Of a stretch of 64,000 nt of DNA, positions 54,222-63,669 are shown piece by piece. A program made the translations under genes and the position numbers. This DNA comes from Bradyrhizobium sp. AUGA SZCCT0283 (GTDB taxonomy: Bacteria; Pseudomonadota; Alphaproteobacteria; Rhizobiales; Xanthobacteraceae). Location of the stretch: contig NZ_JAFCLU010000001.1 of assembly GCF_018130385.1 (NCBI RefSeq), positions 124,001 to 188,000 of the forward strand. The letters are read 5' to 3'. The notes under the pieces were generated by a model, which was given only the letters and a program-made list of their open reading frames with translations, did no database searches and was not told where the DNA came from. Every line of letters begins with the position of its first letter. The stretch's first letter is position 1.

Positions 54222-56051
54222 CTACCGGCAGCTATAACTCGAAGCCTGCTTTGTATCCCCATTGCCGTTCCATGTCGTCCGCAACGGATAGACGCAGGCG
54301 GGATAGCTGACGCTGTTGTCGCGCGACGTCAGCAGGATTTCACCGGGCGCGGTGTCCTTCTCGACCCAATCCACCAGCGCGGTGAAGAACTGATCCTGCT
54401 CGCGCGTCGGCGTCTGGTTGGCATTGCCGGGCAGTTTCGGCAGCGGCACGGTGTCGTTCTTGCCGCCGACGGTGTAGGCCCTCCCTTGCGAGCTATGCGC
54501 CGAGCCCGGCAGCAAATACATCCGCATGAACTTCCGCACCTCGGCGTGCCCGCCCATCGCCGCCACCACGCGCTCGTGATAATTGATGTTGCCGGCGGGC
54601 GGGATCGCGTCGTCGACGAGGCCCGTATAGACGATGACCTTGCGGCCGAGCTCGCGCAGCTTGCCTAGGTCTGGCTTGTCCGTGATGAGGTCGCTGAATA
54701 GCGTCGGCTGCAACGCCACGCCCTTGTTCACGGCGTCGGCGAGCCCGGCGTAATCCAGCTCAAGCCATTCATTTCGTACTCCCGTCGAACCATTCGTGAT
54801 CGGATCACCTGACGACGTGCTGGCGTCGGGGGCGTAGCTGACGTCCTGCAGCGCCAAAGCGACGCCGTAGGAAGAAGCGCTGGTAATCTGGTTTCCAATG
54901 GCGGTGCTCTTGGTGAACGTCCACCAGAGCTGGTTCTTGCCGAGCGATTTGCCGGCCCGCGCGTCGGCGCTCTGCGCGGCATCGAAACTTCCATCGCTGG
55001 TGGCGCCATACCAGATCCGGTTCAGCGCGTTCGCCTCCTTGAGGCTCATGCAGGTCGCAGCGTCGGCATTATTTCCGGTGACCCCCTCGCCGGCTTCTCC
55101 CGCGCACAGCGCTTCGGCATCGCGCGCGGGATTGTAGTCGCAGGCAAAGGGATCGAGCAGGAACCCAAGCCCTGCCTTGTCGCAGGCGGCAACTGCGCGC
55201 TTGTTGGCGGCGGCGACCTTTGCGGCGAAGGCTGCGGCCTCCGCCTTGTTCGCCGAGGTGAAGCCGAGCTCGGTCTTCATCACGATCTGGGGATAGAGCC
55301 CCGCCGCGCCAAACTTCGCGATGCTCAGCGCCGGCTGCGCGATCATGTAGCCGTCGTACAGTTCGGGGTACTCCTGCATGAGCTTCATGCCCTGCCGGCC
55401 GCCCTGCGAATGGCCGTCGTAATAGGCATATTTCGGCGCCTTACCGTAATAGAGGTTGACCAGCGCCTTGGTCTTGACGGCCTGCTCGACCATCGCTCGC
55501 ACGGAGAAATCGCGAAGCGATTCCACGTTGACCTTGCCGTCCGACAGAAACGCGAATGAGCCGTCCTGATACCAGGGCTGGCCCGCATCCGTCGTGCCCG
55601 ACGCGTAGCCGATATTGGCGTTGACGATGGCCGGCACCTTGCTGCCGATCTTGTCCGCATAGCGATGCCCACCGCCGACCCATCCGCCGCCGCCATAGTT
55701 GCGGATGCGCTCGTTCCAGTTGGCATGCGTCGGCAGCCAGACCTCGATGCCGATGCCTTCCGACCAGGAGCGCGCGGTCTTGTCCTTCTCCGCCGTGGCG
55801 CCGGGGCCGACCAATAGCTTCACCAGGCAAAGATCGGCCGCCGCCGTCACGGGCTGCGCCGCGTCGGGCGCTTTCAGTTCCTCGCCCTTCTTCACCAGCC
55901 GAACCGCGATGACCGACGTTTCAGCGTCTGGACGAAAGGCGGCCTTGATGCCGTCATCGCAGGGCAACGGCTCGGCCAGCGCCGGCGTCAGATGGCAGCA
56001 GACGGCCAACAGCAGCGCCGCGGAGATGTTGGTTCCTCGCGTGATCGACAT
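54222..56051 (-). CDS. Tannase/feruloyl esterase family protein
   Basis: A 609-residue secreted esterase. A signal peptide (about 1-26, ALA end) precedes an alpha/beta-hydrolase with a lid. The nucleophile is Ser in YYDGHSQGGRQGMKLM. The catalytic Asp is probably in VYTGLVDDAIPP and the His in LLPGSAHSS. Family members normally have Cys before the Ser and after the His (CS-D-HC); here these are His and Ser. It likely cleaves a phenolic ester such as a hydroxycinnamoyl or galloyl ester, possibly of quinate, given its neighbours. Confidence 0.85.
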   Translation of the reverse strand: MSITRGTNISAALLLAVCCHLTPALAEPLPCDDGIKAAFRPDAETSVIAVRLVKKGEELKAPDAAQPVTAAADLCLVKLLVGPGATAEKDKTARSWSEGIGIEVWLPTHANWNERIRNYGGGGWVGGGHRYADKIGSKVPAIVNANIGYASGTTDAGQPWYQDGSFAFLSDGKVNVESLRDFSVRAMVEQAVKTKALVNLYYGKAPKYAYYDGHSQGGRQGMKLMQEYPELYDGYMIAQPALSIAKFGAAGLYPQIVMKTELGFTSANKAEAAAFAAKVAAANKRAVAACDKAGLGFLLDPFACDYNPARDAEALCAGEAGEGVTGNNADAATCMSLKEANALNRIWYGATSDGSFDAAQSADARAGKSLGKNQLWWTFTKSTAIGNQITSASSYGVALALQDVSYAPDASTSSGDPITNGSTGVRNEWLELDYAGLADAVNKGVALQPTLFSDLITDKPDLGKLRELGRKVIVYTGLVDDAIPPAGNINYHERVVAAMGGHAEVRKFMRMYLLPGSAHSSQGRAYTVGGKNDTVPLPKLPGNANQTPTREQDQFFTALVDWVEKDTAPGEILLTSRDNSVSYPACVYPLRTTWNGNGDTKQASSYSCR

Positions 56052-56087
56052 CGTTTCACTTCCCTTTTGATTTTCTTGTTGTGCAAG

Positions 56088-57959
56088 TCACGCCTTGGGC
56101 ATCGTCAGCGGCCGCGATTCCCGCGTCTGGGCCGCCAGCCTGATCGCGGCGTTGGCGGCGCCGAAGCCCTGATAGTTGCGGCGCTCGACGATCTCGAAGA
56201 AAAACCGTTCGTCGAAAGCGTGGGTATAGACCTGGAAGAATTCGCCCTCGCCTTCGCGGTCGTAGAGAATCTGGTTGTCGCGAAGCGCGACCATGGTCAC
56301 AGCGTCGAGGCCGTATTTGGCTTCGATGTCGTCGTAGTAATTGTCAGGAATTTTCAGGAAGCCTGCGCCGCGCGCGCGCATGTCGGCGACCGCAGCGAAG
56401 ATATCGCGGCAAGAGAACGCGACGTGCTGGACGCCGGAGCCGAAGAATTCGTGGATGAAGCGGGCCGACAGCGTGCGGGTGGCGGATGAGCCGTTGAGCA
56501 CCACGCGCAGGCCCTGATTGCCGTTGATCAGCGCCTGGCTCTGAACCAGTCCGACCGGATCCGCGATCTCCATCTGCGGCAGGCGTTCCAGATCGAGAAT
56601 GCCGGTGTAGAACAACAGCCACGACAGCATCTCGTCATAGGGCATCGACTGCGAGATGTGGTCGACGGCATCGAGCCGATCGGTCGCCGCATCGCTGCGC
56701 AGCGGCTCGAAATCGAGGTCCCAGTTCTTGCCGGCATCTTCCAGGAAATACAGCAGGCTGCCGCCGACGCCGCGGATCGCCGGAATCTCGAGTTCCCCCG
56801 GCCCGACTGGCTGGTAGAACGTCCGCGCCTGCAGCGCTTCCGCCCGCGCCATGGTGCTGGCGGCATCATCCACGTCAATGGCGATGGCGCAGACGCCGGG
56901 GCCGTGCGCGACAAAGTGCGAATGCGCAAAACCGTCCGGCTCGCAATTGATCACGAGGTCGACATGGCCCTGCGACCAGCGTTCGACGTCCTTGCTACGG
57001 TGAGCGCCGGTCTTGCGAAAACCGAGCTGGCTGAACAGCGCGGCAAGATCGTTAGCCTTCTCTTCGCTGACGGCGAATTCGATGAAGCCGACGCCGCGGC
57101 TGCGCGCCTTCGGCTGCAGCGGCATGGCCGGCGCGCCCGATGTTGCGCCGCGGACGTCATCCTCGAGCAGGATGAGCGAGCGTAGCCCGTCGGTCGCGGT
57201 GCGGACCGCGGAGCCCGCGCGAAACTGGTCGTTGAAGATTTCGAGCGATAGCGGACCGGCATAGCCGGTGGCGAGCACGTCTTTCACAAACTGCGCGACC
57301 GGCAGGTCGCCCTGGCCCGGGAAACAGCGGAAATGCCGGCTCCAGGACAGCACGTCGAGGCCGAGTTTCGGCGCGTCGGCCAGCTGCACCAAAAAGATCT
57401 TGTCGGCCGGGATCGATTGAATCGGCAGCGTCGGAAACGACGGCGCCAGCGCATGAAAGCTGTCGAGAATGACGCCGATCGATTTGTGGTCGGCGCGCCG
57501 CACGATCTCCCAGGCGTCGCGGTAGTCGTTGACGTGACGCCCCCAGGCGAGCGCCTCATAACCGACACGCAGTCCGCGCGCCGCGGCGCCCTCACCCAAT
57601 TCGCGGAAATCGCCCGCCGCGCGGTCGATGCCGCCGAGCGAAGCCGGAGAGATATTGCTGCAGATCAGCATCAAGTCGGTCTGCAATTCCTGCATCAGGT
57701 CGAACTTGCGCTCGGCGCGGGCAAAGTTGCGGGTGCGCTGCGGCTCCGGCATGCCCTCGAAGTCACGGAACGGCTGGAAGGCGCAGATCGACAGCCCGAG
57801 ATCCCGGCACATCTGGCCGACGTCGCGCGGGCTGCCGCTGAACGACAAGAGGTCGTTCTCGAAAATCTCGACGGCATCGAAGCCGGCCGCGGCGATCGCG
57901 CGCAGCTTTTCGTCGAGCGCGCCGCTGAGCGATACCGTGGCGATCGAGCGCTTGTTCAT
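56088..57959 (-). CDS. quiC: 3-dehydroshikimate dehydratase fused to an HPPD-like domain (QuiC1 type)
   Basis: A 623-residue two-domain protein that turns 3-dehydroshikimate into protocatechuate. The N-terminal TIM barrel (1-~275) has metal ligands in YEALAWGRH, LDSFHAL, QLADAP and SLEIFND. The C-terminal half (about 290-610) is like 4-hydroxyphenylpyruvate dioxygenase, with iron ligands in VDHISQSM, GVQHVAFSCRDI and FFFEIVERRNYQGFG. The ATG at 57959 overlaps the upstream stop (ATGA), fixing the start. The job of the second domain is unclear in this family. Confidence 0.9.
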   Translation of the reverse strand: MNKRSIATVSLSGALDEKLRAIAAAGFDAVEIFENDLLSFSGSPRDVGQMCRDLGLSICAFQPFRDFEGMPEPQRTRNFARAERKFDLMQELQTDLMLICSNISPASLGGIDRAAGDFRELGEGAAARGLRVGYEALAWGRHVNDYRDAWEIVRRADHKSIGVILDSFHALAPSFPTLPIQSIPADKIFLVQLADAPKLGLDVLSWSRHFRCFPGQGDLPVAQFVKDVLATGYAGPLSLEIFNDQFRAGSAVRTATDGLRSLILLEDDVRGATSGAPAMPLQPKARSRGVGFIEFAVSEEKANDLAALFSQLGFRKTGAHRSKDVERWSQGHVDLVINCEPDGFAHSHFVAHGPGVCAIAIDVDDAASTMARAEALQARTFYQPVGPGELEIPAIRGVGGSLLYFLEDAGKNWDLDFEPLRSDAATDRLDAVDHISQSMPYDEMLSWLLFYTGILDLERLPQMEIADPVGLVQSQALINGNQGLRVVLNGSSATRTLSARFIHEFFGSGVQHVAFSCRDIFAAVADMRARGAGFLKIPDNYYDDIEAKYGLDAVTMVALRDNQILYDREGEGEFFQVYTHAFDERFFFEIVERRNYQGFGAANAAIRLAAQTRESRPLTMPKA

Positions 57960-59014
57960 GCGACCTGCTCCATGATCCGGCCCGGGGATATGCGGGCGCC
58001 GGTAAGCGCCGCTTCGCGCACGGCCTCGACCACGGCAAGTGTCCCCATGGCGTCTTCGACGGAAATCAGCGGGACCTCGCTTCTCGCAATCACCGCACAG
58101 AAATGCCGGAGTTGCTCCACCAGCGGATCTGCCGAGGGCACATCGACCGTGGTGCGGGAGAGTGGCGTATACCAGCCGCCTTGGCCCGGATACGACCACA
58201 GCTCCATGGTGGGCACCGACAGCGCCCCCTTGGTGCCGGCGAACAGATAGCAAGGCTGGTCCTGCTTCGGATAGGCCGCGTTCTCGCCCGATGACAGTTC
58301 CCAGCTCCATGGCGCCGGCGTCGCATCCGACAGCGTTACCGTGCCAATCGCGCCACCCGCGAATTTCAACAGCAGGCCCGCGGTATCCTCGACGGCAAAG
58401 CCGCGCGCTCTGTTGGAGGTCATGGCCTGAACCTCTGAAATCTCGCCGCAGATGAAGCGCAGATTGTCGATGTCGTGCACCAGATTGATCAGCAGCGGTC
58501 CGCCGCCTGCCTCGCGCCGCCACGCGACATCGAAATAGTCGTCGGGCTTCTTCAAGAGCCACAGCCCGATGACCGCGGTAAGCTCGCCGATTTCGCCGCC
58601 GGCCACCTTGTCGCGTATCGCCTTGATCCGGGGATTGTGGCGGCGATGGTGGCCGACCAGAACCGGCACGCCGGTTCGCCGCACCATTTCGGCGAGGCGC
58701 TGCGCGGAGGCCACCGTATCCGTCACCGGCTTCTCGACCAGCGCCGGCACACCGCGCGCAACGCAATCCAGCACCATCCCCAGATGCAGCGCGTTGGGCG
58801 ATGCGACGATCATGCCGTCGGGAGCTTCCCGCTCCAGCAGGGCGCGATGATCGGCATGCCAGGGAATTTGTCGCGATTCAGCGAACACCTTCGCTTCGGG
58901 CGACGGATCGGCGATCCCCGCCAATGTGCAATCCGGCGATGCCGCAATCAGCTCGATGTGCTTGCGGCCAATCAGGCCCGCGCCCGCCACGCCGATCCGG
59001 ATCGCGCCGCTCAT
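57956..59014 (-). CDS. Gfo/Idh/MocA-family oxidoreductase
   Basis: A 352-residue NAD(P)-dependent dehydrogenase. The Rossmann motif is IGVAGAGLIGRKH (6-18). ALVEKPVTDTVASAQ carries the EKP motif typical of the family, and GGPLLINLVHDIDNLRF contains the catalytic-site region. It is coupled by ATGA to livF upstream and to the dehydratase gene downstream, so it is very likely a step on a cyclitol or hydroaromatic substrate such as quinate or shikimate. Confidence 0.87.
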   Translation of the reverse strand: MSGAIRIGVAGAGLIGRKHIELIAASPDCTLAGIADPSPEAKVFAESRQIPWHADHRALLEREAPDGMIVASPNALHLGMVLDCVARGVPALVEKPVTDTVASAQRLAEMVRRTGVPVLVGHHRRHNPRIKAIRDKVAGGEIGELTAVIGLWLLKKPDDYFDVAWRREAGGGPLLINLVHDIDNLRFICGEISEVQAMTSNRARGFAVEDTAGLLLKFAGGAIGTVTLSDATPAPWSWELSSGENAAYPKQDQPCYLFAGTKGALSVPTMELWSYPGQGGWYTPLSRTTVDVPSADPLVEQLRHFCAVIARSEVPLISVEDAMGTLAVVEAVREAALTGARISPGRIMEQVA

Positions 59015-59751
59015 GCGGCAGTTTCCGTCATGGCGCCGCCCAGGAACAATTGCCCGATGCGGGGATCGTTCAGCACGCGCTGCGCGGTGTCGACAAGCCG
59101 GGTCTGACCGAGCTCGAGCACGATGCCGTAATCGGAAATCTCCAGCGCCGAGCGGGCGTTCTGCTCGATCATCAGGATCGACACGCCGCGGTCGCGGAGA
59201 TCTTTCAGAATGTTGAAGGTCTGCTGCACCATCAGCGGCGAAAGCCCGATCGACGGCTCGTCGATCAGCACCAGTTGCGGATTGAGCAGTAGGCCGCGGG
59301 CGACTTCGAGCTGCTTCTGTTCGCCGCCCGACAGCGTGGATGCCTGCTGGGTCGCCTTCTTGCGCAGCACCGGGAACTTGTCGAGCGCGGCCTCGATCCG
59401 GTCAGGCAGGTCCGTGATATCGCGCCCGGCGACGACAGCGCCGAGCTGGATGTTGTCGCGCACGGAAAGCTCGGGGAAGATATTGCGGCCCTGAGGCACG
59501 TAGCAGATGCCTGATGTCAGCAATTCGCGCTGGCTCAGCCCCGTGACGTCGCGCCCTTTGAATACGATCCTGCCTTCGCGCAACTTCAACAGGCCGAAAA
59601 TCGCCTTGAACACGGTGGATTTGCCGGCGCCGTTCGGGCCGATCACCGTGGTGATGGAGCCCGCCGGCACCGAAAAGGTGGTGCCGTTGAGGATCGTCAT
59701 CTTGCCGTAACCGCCGACGAGGCCTTGAACATCCAGGATGGCATCGTTCAT
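59011..59751 (-). CDS. livF: Branched-chain-type ABC transporter ATP-binding protein LivF
   Basis: A 246-residue ATPase. Walker A is GPNGAGKST, the Q-loop CYVPQGRNIFPELSV, the signature LSGGEQKQLEVARGLL, Walker B LVLIDEPSIGLSP and the H-region MIEQN. YVPQGRNIFPELSVRDNI is the LivF hallmark. Start MNDAILDVQG at 59751. It overlaps the dehydrogenase gene by 4 bases, which ties the importer to that pathway. Substrate is inferred from context. Confidence 0.92.
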   Translation of the reverse strand: MNDAILDVQGLVGGYGKMTILNGTTFSVPAGSITTVIGPNGAGKSTVFKAIFGLLKLREGRIVFKGRDVTGLSQRELLTSGICYVPQGRNIFPELSVRDNIQLGAVVAGRDITDLPDRIEAALDKFPVLRKKATQQASTLSGGEQKQLEVARGLLLNPQLVLIDEPSIGLSPLMVQQTFNILKDLRDRGVSILMIEQNARSALEISDYGIVLELGQTRLVDTAQRVLNDPRIGQLFLGGAMTETAA

Positions 59752-59762
59752 GGATCGATCCC

Positions 59763-60506
59763 TCAATGGCCGAGATAGGCTTCGATGACGGCGGGATTGG
59801 CGCGGACTTCGGCCGGCGTGCCCATCGCCAGCATCTTGCCTTCCGCCATCACCATGACGCGCGTGCACAGCGACATCACGAATTCCATGTTGTGCTCGAT
59901 CACGACGAAGGTGGCGCGCCTCTCGCGGTTGATCGCCGCCAGCCGCTCCTTGAGATCACCGAGCATGGTGAGGTTGACGCCGCCGGCGGGCTCATCGAGC
60001 AGCACCAGCCGCGGCCCGCCCATGAACGCCATGGCAGCATCGAGCAGTTTCTGCTGGCCGTAGGACAGGCCGCCGGCCGCTTCGGTCGCGAGATGATCGA
60101 GCTTGAAGAAACCGATCATCTGGTCGGCCGCCGCTGATAATCCGGCGTCGGAAGGGCCGAACAGCCGCGACATCATATTGCCCTGATGCTCCTGGCCGGC
60201 GAGGATCAAATTCTCCCGCACCGACAGCTTGGGAAACACCTGCAAAAGCTGGAAGGTGCGGCTGACACCGAGACGGTTCAATTCGGACGGCCGCAATCCG
60301 GTGACGACCTTGCCGTCGACCTTCACCTCGCCGCCGGTCGGCATGAGCTGGCCGAGGATGCAGTTGAAGAGCGTGGACTTGCCGCAGCCGTTCGGGCCGA
60401 TCAGGCCGAGGATTTCACCCTCCTGCACGTCGAAGCTGACGCCGTCGACGGCCTTGATGCCGCCAAAGCTCTTCCTGATGTCGCTGACTTCGAGGACCGC
60501 GGTCAT
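59763..60506 (-). CDS. livG: Branched-chain-type ABC transporter ATP-binding protein LivG
   Basis: A 247-residue ATPase. Walker A is GPNGCGKST (with Cys in place of the usual Ala), LGVSRTFQLLQVFPKLSVRENL is the Q-loop region (GVSRTFQ is LivG-like), then LSYGQQKLLDAAMAFM as the signature (SYGQQ), Walker B LVLLDEPAGGVN and FVVIEHNMEFVM. The ATG at 60506 overlaps the livM stop. The frame extends upstream only as a shadow of livM. Confidence 0.92.
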   Translation of the reverse strand: MTAVLEVSDIRKSFGGIKAVDGVSFDVQEGEILGLIGPNGCGKSTLFNCILGQLMPTGGEVKVDGKVVTGLRPSELNRLGVSRTFQLLQVFPKLSVRENLILAGQEHQGNMMSRLFGPSDAGLSAAADQMIGFFKLDHLATEAAGGLSYGQQKLLDAAMAFMGGPRLVLLDEPAGGVNLTMLGDLKERLAAINRERRATFVVIEHNMEFVMSLCTRVMVMAEGKMLAMGTPAEVRANPAVIEAYLGH

Positions 60507-61501
60507 GGCGCCGTCTCCAGCCGGGATTTGGCGACCGCGCGGAGCGCCGATGCCGCCTTGGTGCGCCGCTCGGCCAGATAGCGATCGAGGCTGCCGAGAA
60601 TGCCGGTCGGCGAATAGATCAGGAGCAGCATCACGGCGACCGCGTAGAGCATCAGGTAATAGCCCTGCGTGAAGCGCAGCCACTCCGGCAGCAGCACCGC
60701 GATCATCGCGCCGAGGAACGGCCCGAAGAAGAATCCGGAGCCGCCGACGATCACCATCATCAACAGATCGAGCGAGAGCGAGAGGTTGAACGGAACCGGA
60801 TCGATATATTGCGTCAGCGGCGCATAGAGCGTGCCGGCGACGCCACCGAGCGCCGATCCGATTGCGAACGCCATCAGCGTATAGCGCCGGGTGTCGATGC
60901 CGAGCGACAGCGCCCGCACCGGATTTTCGCGCAGTGCCACGAAGGCGCGGCCCCAGGGCGAGCGGATCAGCCACCACATCGCCAGCGAGACGAGCGCAAG
61001 CGAGCCGAGGCAGAAATAATAGAACGGCAGCGGACGGTTGGTCGCGAAGCCCAGAACATTGGGCCGCGGAATGTTGGAGATGCCGTAGATGCCCTTGGTG
61101 AGCCAGTCCTCGTTGCGGAACACCAGGAAGGCCAGCGTCGAGAAAGCCAGCGTGACGAAAGCCAGATAATGATGCTGCACGCGCAGCGCCGGATAGCCCA
61201 GGATCCAGCCGATCGCAAAACACAGCACGATGGCGACGCCAAGCGCGGCCACCAGCGGCAGGCCCTGGGTGGTCATGATCGCCGCCGCATAGGCGCCGAT
61301 GCCGACGAATGCGCCCTGCGCCAGCGAGACCTGGCCGGCATAGCCCAGTGTCAGGTTGAGCCCCATCGCGGCGATCGTCATCACCGCCCACTGGCTCAGG
61401 ATGAACAGGCCATAGCGGTTGAAGTTCATCGGCACGATGATCAGGGCGGCGATCACCACGACGCCGAGCGCGATGCGCAGATATTTCCCTGTGGCGGTCA
61501 T
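60503..61501 (-). CDS. livM: Branched-chain-type ABC transporter permease LivM
   Basis: A 332-residue permease with about nine helices. Family marks are GLNLTLGYAGQVSLAQGAFVGIGAYAAA (split as LTLGYAGQVSLAQGAF), SPWGRAFVALRENPVRALSLGID and VGGSGFFFGPFLGAM. The C-terminal tail after YSPTGILG is basic. It pairs with LivH to form the channel and is coupled on both sides by 4-base overlaps. Confidence 0.93.
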   Translation of the reverse strand: MTATGKYLRIALGVVVIAALIIVPMNFNRYGLFILSQWAVMTIAAMGLNLTLGYAGQVSLAQGAFVGIGAYAAAIMTTQGLPLVAALGVAIVLCFAIGWILGYPALRVQHHYLAFVTLAFSTLAFLVFRNEDWLTKGIYGISNIPRPNVLGFATNRPLPFYYFCLGSLALVSLAMWWLIRSPWGRAFVALRENPVRALSLGIDTRRYTLMAFAIGSALGGVAGTLYAPLTQYIDPVPFNLSLSLDLLMMVIVGGSGFFFGPFLGAMIAVLLPEWLRFTQGYYLMLYAVAVMLLLIYSPTGILGSLDRYLAERRTKAASALRAVAKSRLETAP

Positions 61502-62373
61502 ACCGTGCGCTCCTCGGGCCGGCCGAGCAGCCCCTGCGGACGGAACAGGATGATGACGATCAGCAGGATCAGCGGCACCGCGGCGCGGTACTGCGTCGAC
61601 ACATAGGCGGCTGACAGATTGTCGACGACGCCGATCAACAGCCCACCGGCGATGGCGCCGCGCACCTGGTTGAAACCGCCGACGATCGCCGCGATGAACG
61701 CCGCCTGCCCCAGTATCTCGCCGGAGGAGAATTTCGCCAGATAGATCGGCGTGATCAGCAGCGAGGCCAGCGCGACCAGAAAGGCGTTGATCAGGAAGGT
61801 CAGCAGGATCATGCGCTCGACCGGCACGCCGATGATGCGGGCGACTGTCGGGTTCTGGGCGGTCGCCTGCATCTGGTGACCGACCGAGGTGCGGTTCAAA
61901 AGCGCGGTCAGGCCGATCACCACCGCGATCGCGAGCGCGAGCACGCCGAGGCTCTGCAACGAGACCACCCGGCCGAGGATCGAGACGTCACCGGCCGGCA
62001 CGATGGAGGGGAACGGCGACGCTTCGGCGCTGAAGAACTGCTTCACCGCCTCCTTCATGCCGATCGCCAGCGCCATGGTCGCGATCGCCAGCGGCAGCAC
62101 GCCGTGCCGCAGCATCGGGTCAACCAGCAGCAGCTTGAAGCCGAGCCCCAGCAGCAGCAGCGACAGCAGGATGCCGAGAATGATCGCGAGCCAGAACGGC
62201 GCGCCGGCATGCATCACCGCCAGCATCAGGAACGCCGGCAGCATCACGAATTCGCCTTGCGCGAAATTGATGGTTTGCGACGTCTGCCACAGCAGCATGA
62301 AACCGACCGCGACGAGGGCGTAGATCGCCCCGGTCGCAAGGCCTGCCACGAGCAAATCGAGCAGATTGGACAT
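61498..62373 (-). CDS. livH: Branched-chain-type ABC transporter permease LivH
   Basis: A 291-residue permease, eight helices. LATGAIYALVAVGFMLLWQTSQTINFAQGEFVMLPAF (split: ATGAIYALVAVGFMLLW, INFAQGEFVML) is the LivH start. AFIAAIVGGFNQVRGAIAGGLLIGVVDNL is seen as VGGFNQVRGAIAGG. The gene lies 99 bases downstream of the substrate-binding protein gene and overlaps livM by 4 bases. Confidence 0.93.
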   Translation of the reverse strand: MSNLLDLLVAGLATGAIYALVAVGFMLLWQTSQTINFAQGEFVMLPAFLMLAVMHAGAPFWLAIILGILLSLLLLGLGFKLLLVDPMLRHGVLPLAIATMALAIGMKEAVKQFFSAEASPFPSIVPAGDVSILGRVVSLQSLGVLALAIAVVIGLTALLNRTSVGHQMQATAQNPTVARIIGVPVERMILLTFLINAFLVALASLLITPIYLAKFSSGEILGQAAFIAAIVGGFNQVRGAIAGGLLIGVVDNLSAAYVSTQYRAAVPLILLIVIILFRPQGLLGRPEERTV

Positions 62374-62472
62374 GCTTCTCCCTCACCGTCACAGGTGGAC
62401 GATATCAATGCTGTTTCGCAATGACTGATCGCGACGGGGGCGCGTTCTTCCGCGCGCCGCCCGGGCCGTGGC

Positions 62473-63609
62473 TCAGTTCAGTTTTGGCAGCACTTGCTTG
62501 ACGACCTGTTTGCCGTCGACGATCTCGACCAGAAAACCCTGGCGATCGATGTCGCCCTTCTCATCGAAGGTCACATCCATCAGGATGCCGGGCTCGCTCG
62601 CGGCCTTGATGGTGAGGCCGTGCAGATTGTCGGCGAACGCCTTGGCGTCGACCTTGCCCATCTTCTCGGTGGTGGCCTTGATCATGTAGATCGCGAGATA
62701 GCCCTTCAGCCCGTTGTGATCAGGCACGTAATTGTACTTCTTGACGAACTTTTCCCGGAACGCCTTGATCAGGTCGACCGGTGCATCGGTGGTGAGGCCG
62801 ACATGGCCGCGTGCGCCGTTTGCGGCATCGCCGGCGAGTTCGACGACTTTCTGGCCGACCAACGTCGTCTCGCCCATCAGCGGCACGGTGATCGCCTGGC
62901 GCTTCAGCTCCTTGAGCATCCGCGCGCTTTCTTCCTCGTTGACATAGACGAACACCGCATCGGGCGCCGCGGCCTTGATCTTGCTGACGTCGGCGGCGAA
63001 GTCGGCTTGTCCGGCTTCCGTGGAAATGTCAGCCGCGACCTTGATGTTGTATTTGGCGAATTCCTTGGTGATGACGTCGCGGCCACCCTTGCCGAAATCA
63101 TTGTTGACCCAGACGATCGCGACCGATTTCGCCTTCAGCTCGTCGTTGATGTATTTGGCGACCTTCGGCATCGAGGATTGCTGGCCGAACGACGTGCGGA
63201 ACAGGAATTTGTTGCCGCCTTGTGTCAGTTCGGCGGCCTCGCCGCCCATGATCTGCGCGATGCCGGCTTCCGCGGCGAGCGGCGCGGTGACCTTGACCGA
63301 TCCGGAGTAGCCGGGCCCAAGCAGCACATAGGGCTCGCTATCGAGCGCCTTCTGCACCTGCGCACGCGCGACGCCGGGATTCGATTGCGAATCCGCGTGC
63401 GTGACTTCCAGCTTGCGGCCGAGCAACCCGCCCTTGGCGTTGATCTCCTCGATCGCAAGGTCGATGCCGTTTTTCCAGTTATTGCCGACGGTGGCGCCGC
63501 CGCCGGACAGTTCGGCGACATTGGCGAGCTTGATCGGCGCACCTTGCGCGAATGCGGCTGCGGCCGACACGGTGGCAAGCAGGAATCCTGCGAAAAATCC
63601 AGATCTCAT
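62473..63609 (-). CDS. livK: ABC transporter substrate-binding protein, LivK/branched-chain type
   Basis: A periplasmic binding protein of 378 residues. A signal peptide (about 1-22, AAAAFAQG end) precedes a type I fold with IKLANVAELSGGGATVGNNWKNGIDLAIEEINAKGG (split: VAELSGGGATVG, LAIEEINAKGG). AGGGG-rich AGAGGGG bases touch ATG 63615 but sit 6 bases from ATG 63609, so 63609 is preferred. Many members bind aromatic or hydroaromatic acids rather than amino acids. The operon suggests quinate, shikimate or a phenolic acid. Confidence 0.9.
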   Translation of the reverse strand: MRSGFFAGFLLATVSAAAAFAQGAPIKLANVAELSGGGATVGNNWKNGIDLAIEEINAKGGLLGRKLEVTHADSQSNPGVARAQVQKALDSEPYVLLGPGYSGSVKVTAPLAAEAGIAQIMGGEAAELTQGGNKFLFRTSFGQQSSMPKVAKYINDELKAKSVAIVWVNNDFGKGGRDVITKEFAKYNIKVAADISTEAGQADFAADVSKIKAAAPDAVFVYVNEEESARMLKELKRQAITVPLMGETTLVGQKVVELAGDAANGARGHVGLTTDAPVDLIKAFREKFVKKYNYVPDHNGLKGYLAIYMIKATTEKMGKVDAKAFADNLHGLTIKAASEPGILMDVTFDEKGDIDRQGFLVEIVDGKQVVKQVLPKLN

Positions 63610-63669
63610 TTCCATCCCCTCTTCTCGTTACAATTAAGCGGCCTTGTGACCGGCCGCGTTCTTTGATTT

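Noticed and set aside
56088..58766. 892-codon frame that would extend the dehydratase N-terminally by 269 residues
   Set aside because: The extra part overlaps the Gfo/Idh/MocA gene in another frame and is Arg/Gly-rich shadow; the ATGA overlap at 57956-57959 fixes the start.
59763..61391. 542-codon frame extending LivG upstream
   Set aside because: The extension is a shadow of livM; the canonical LivG N-terminus begins at 60506.
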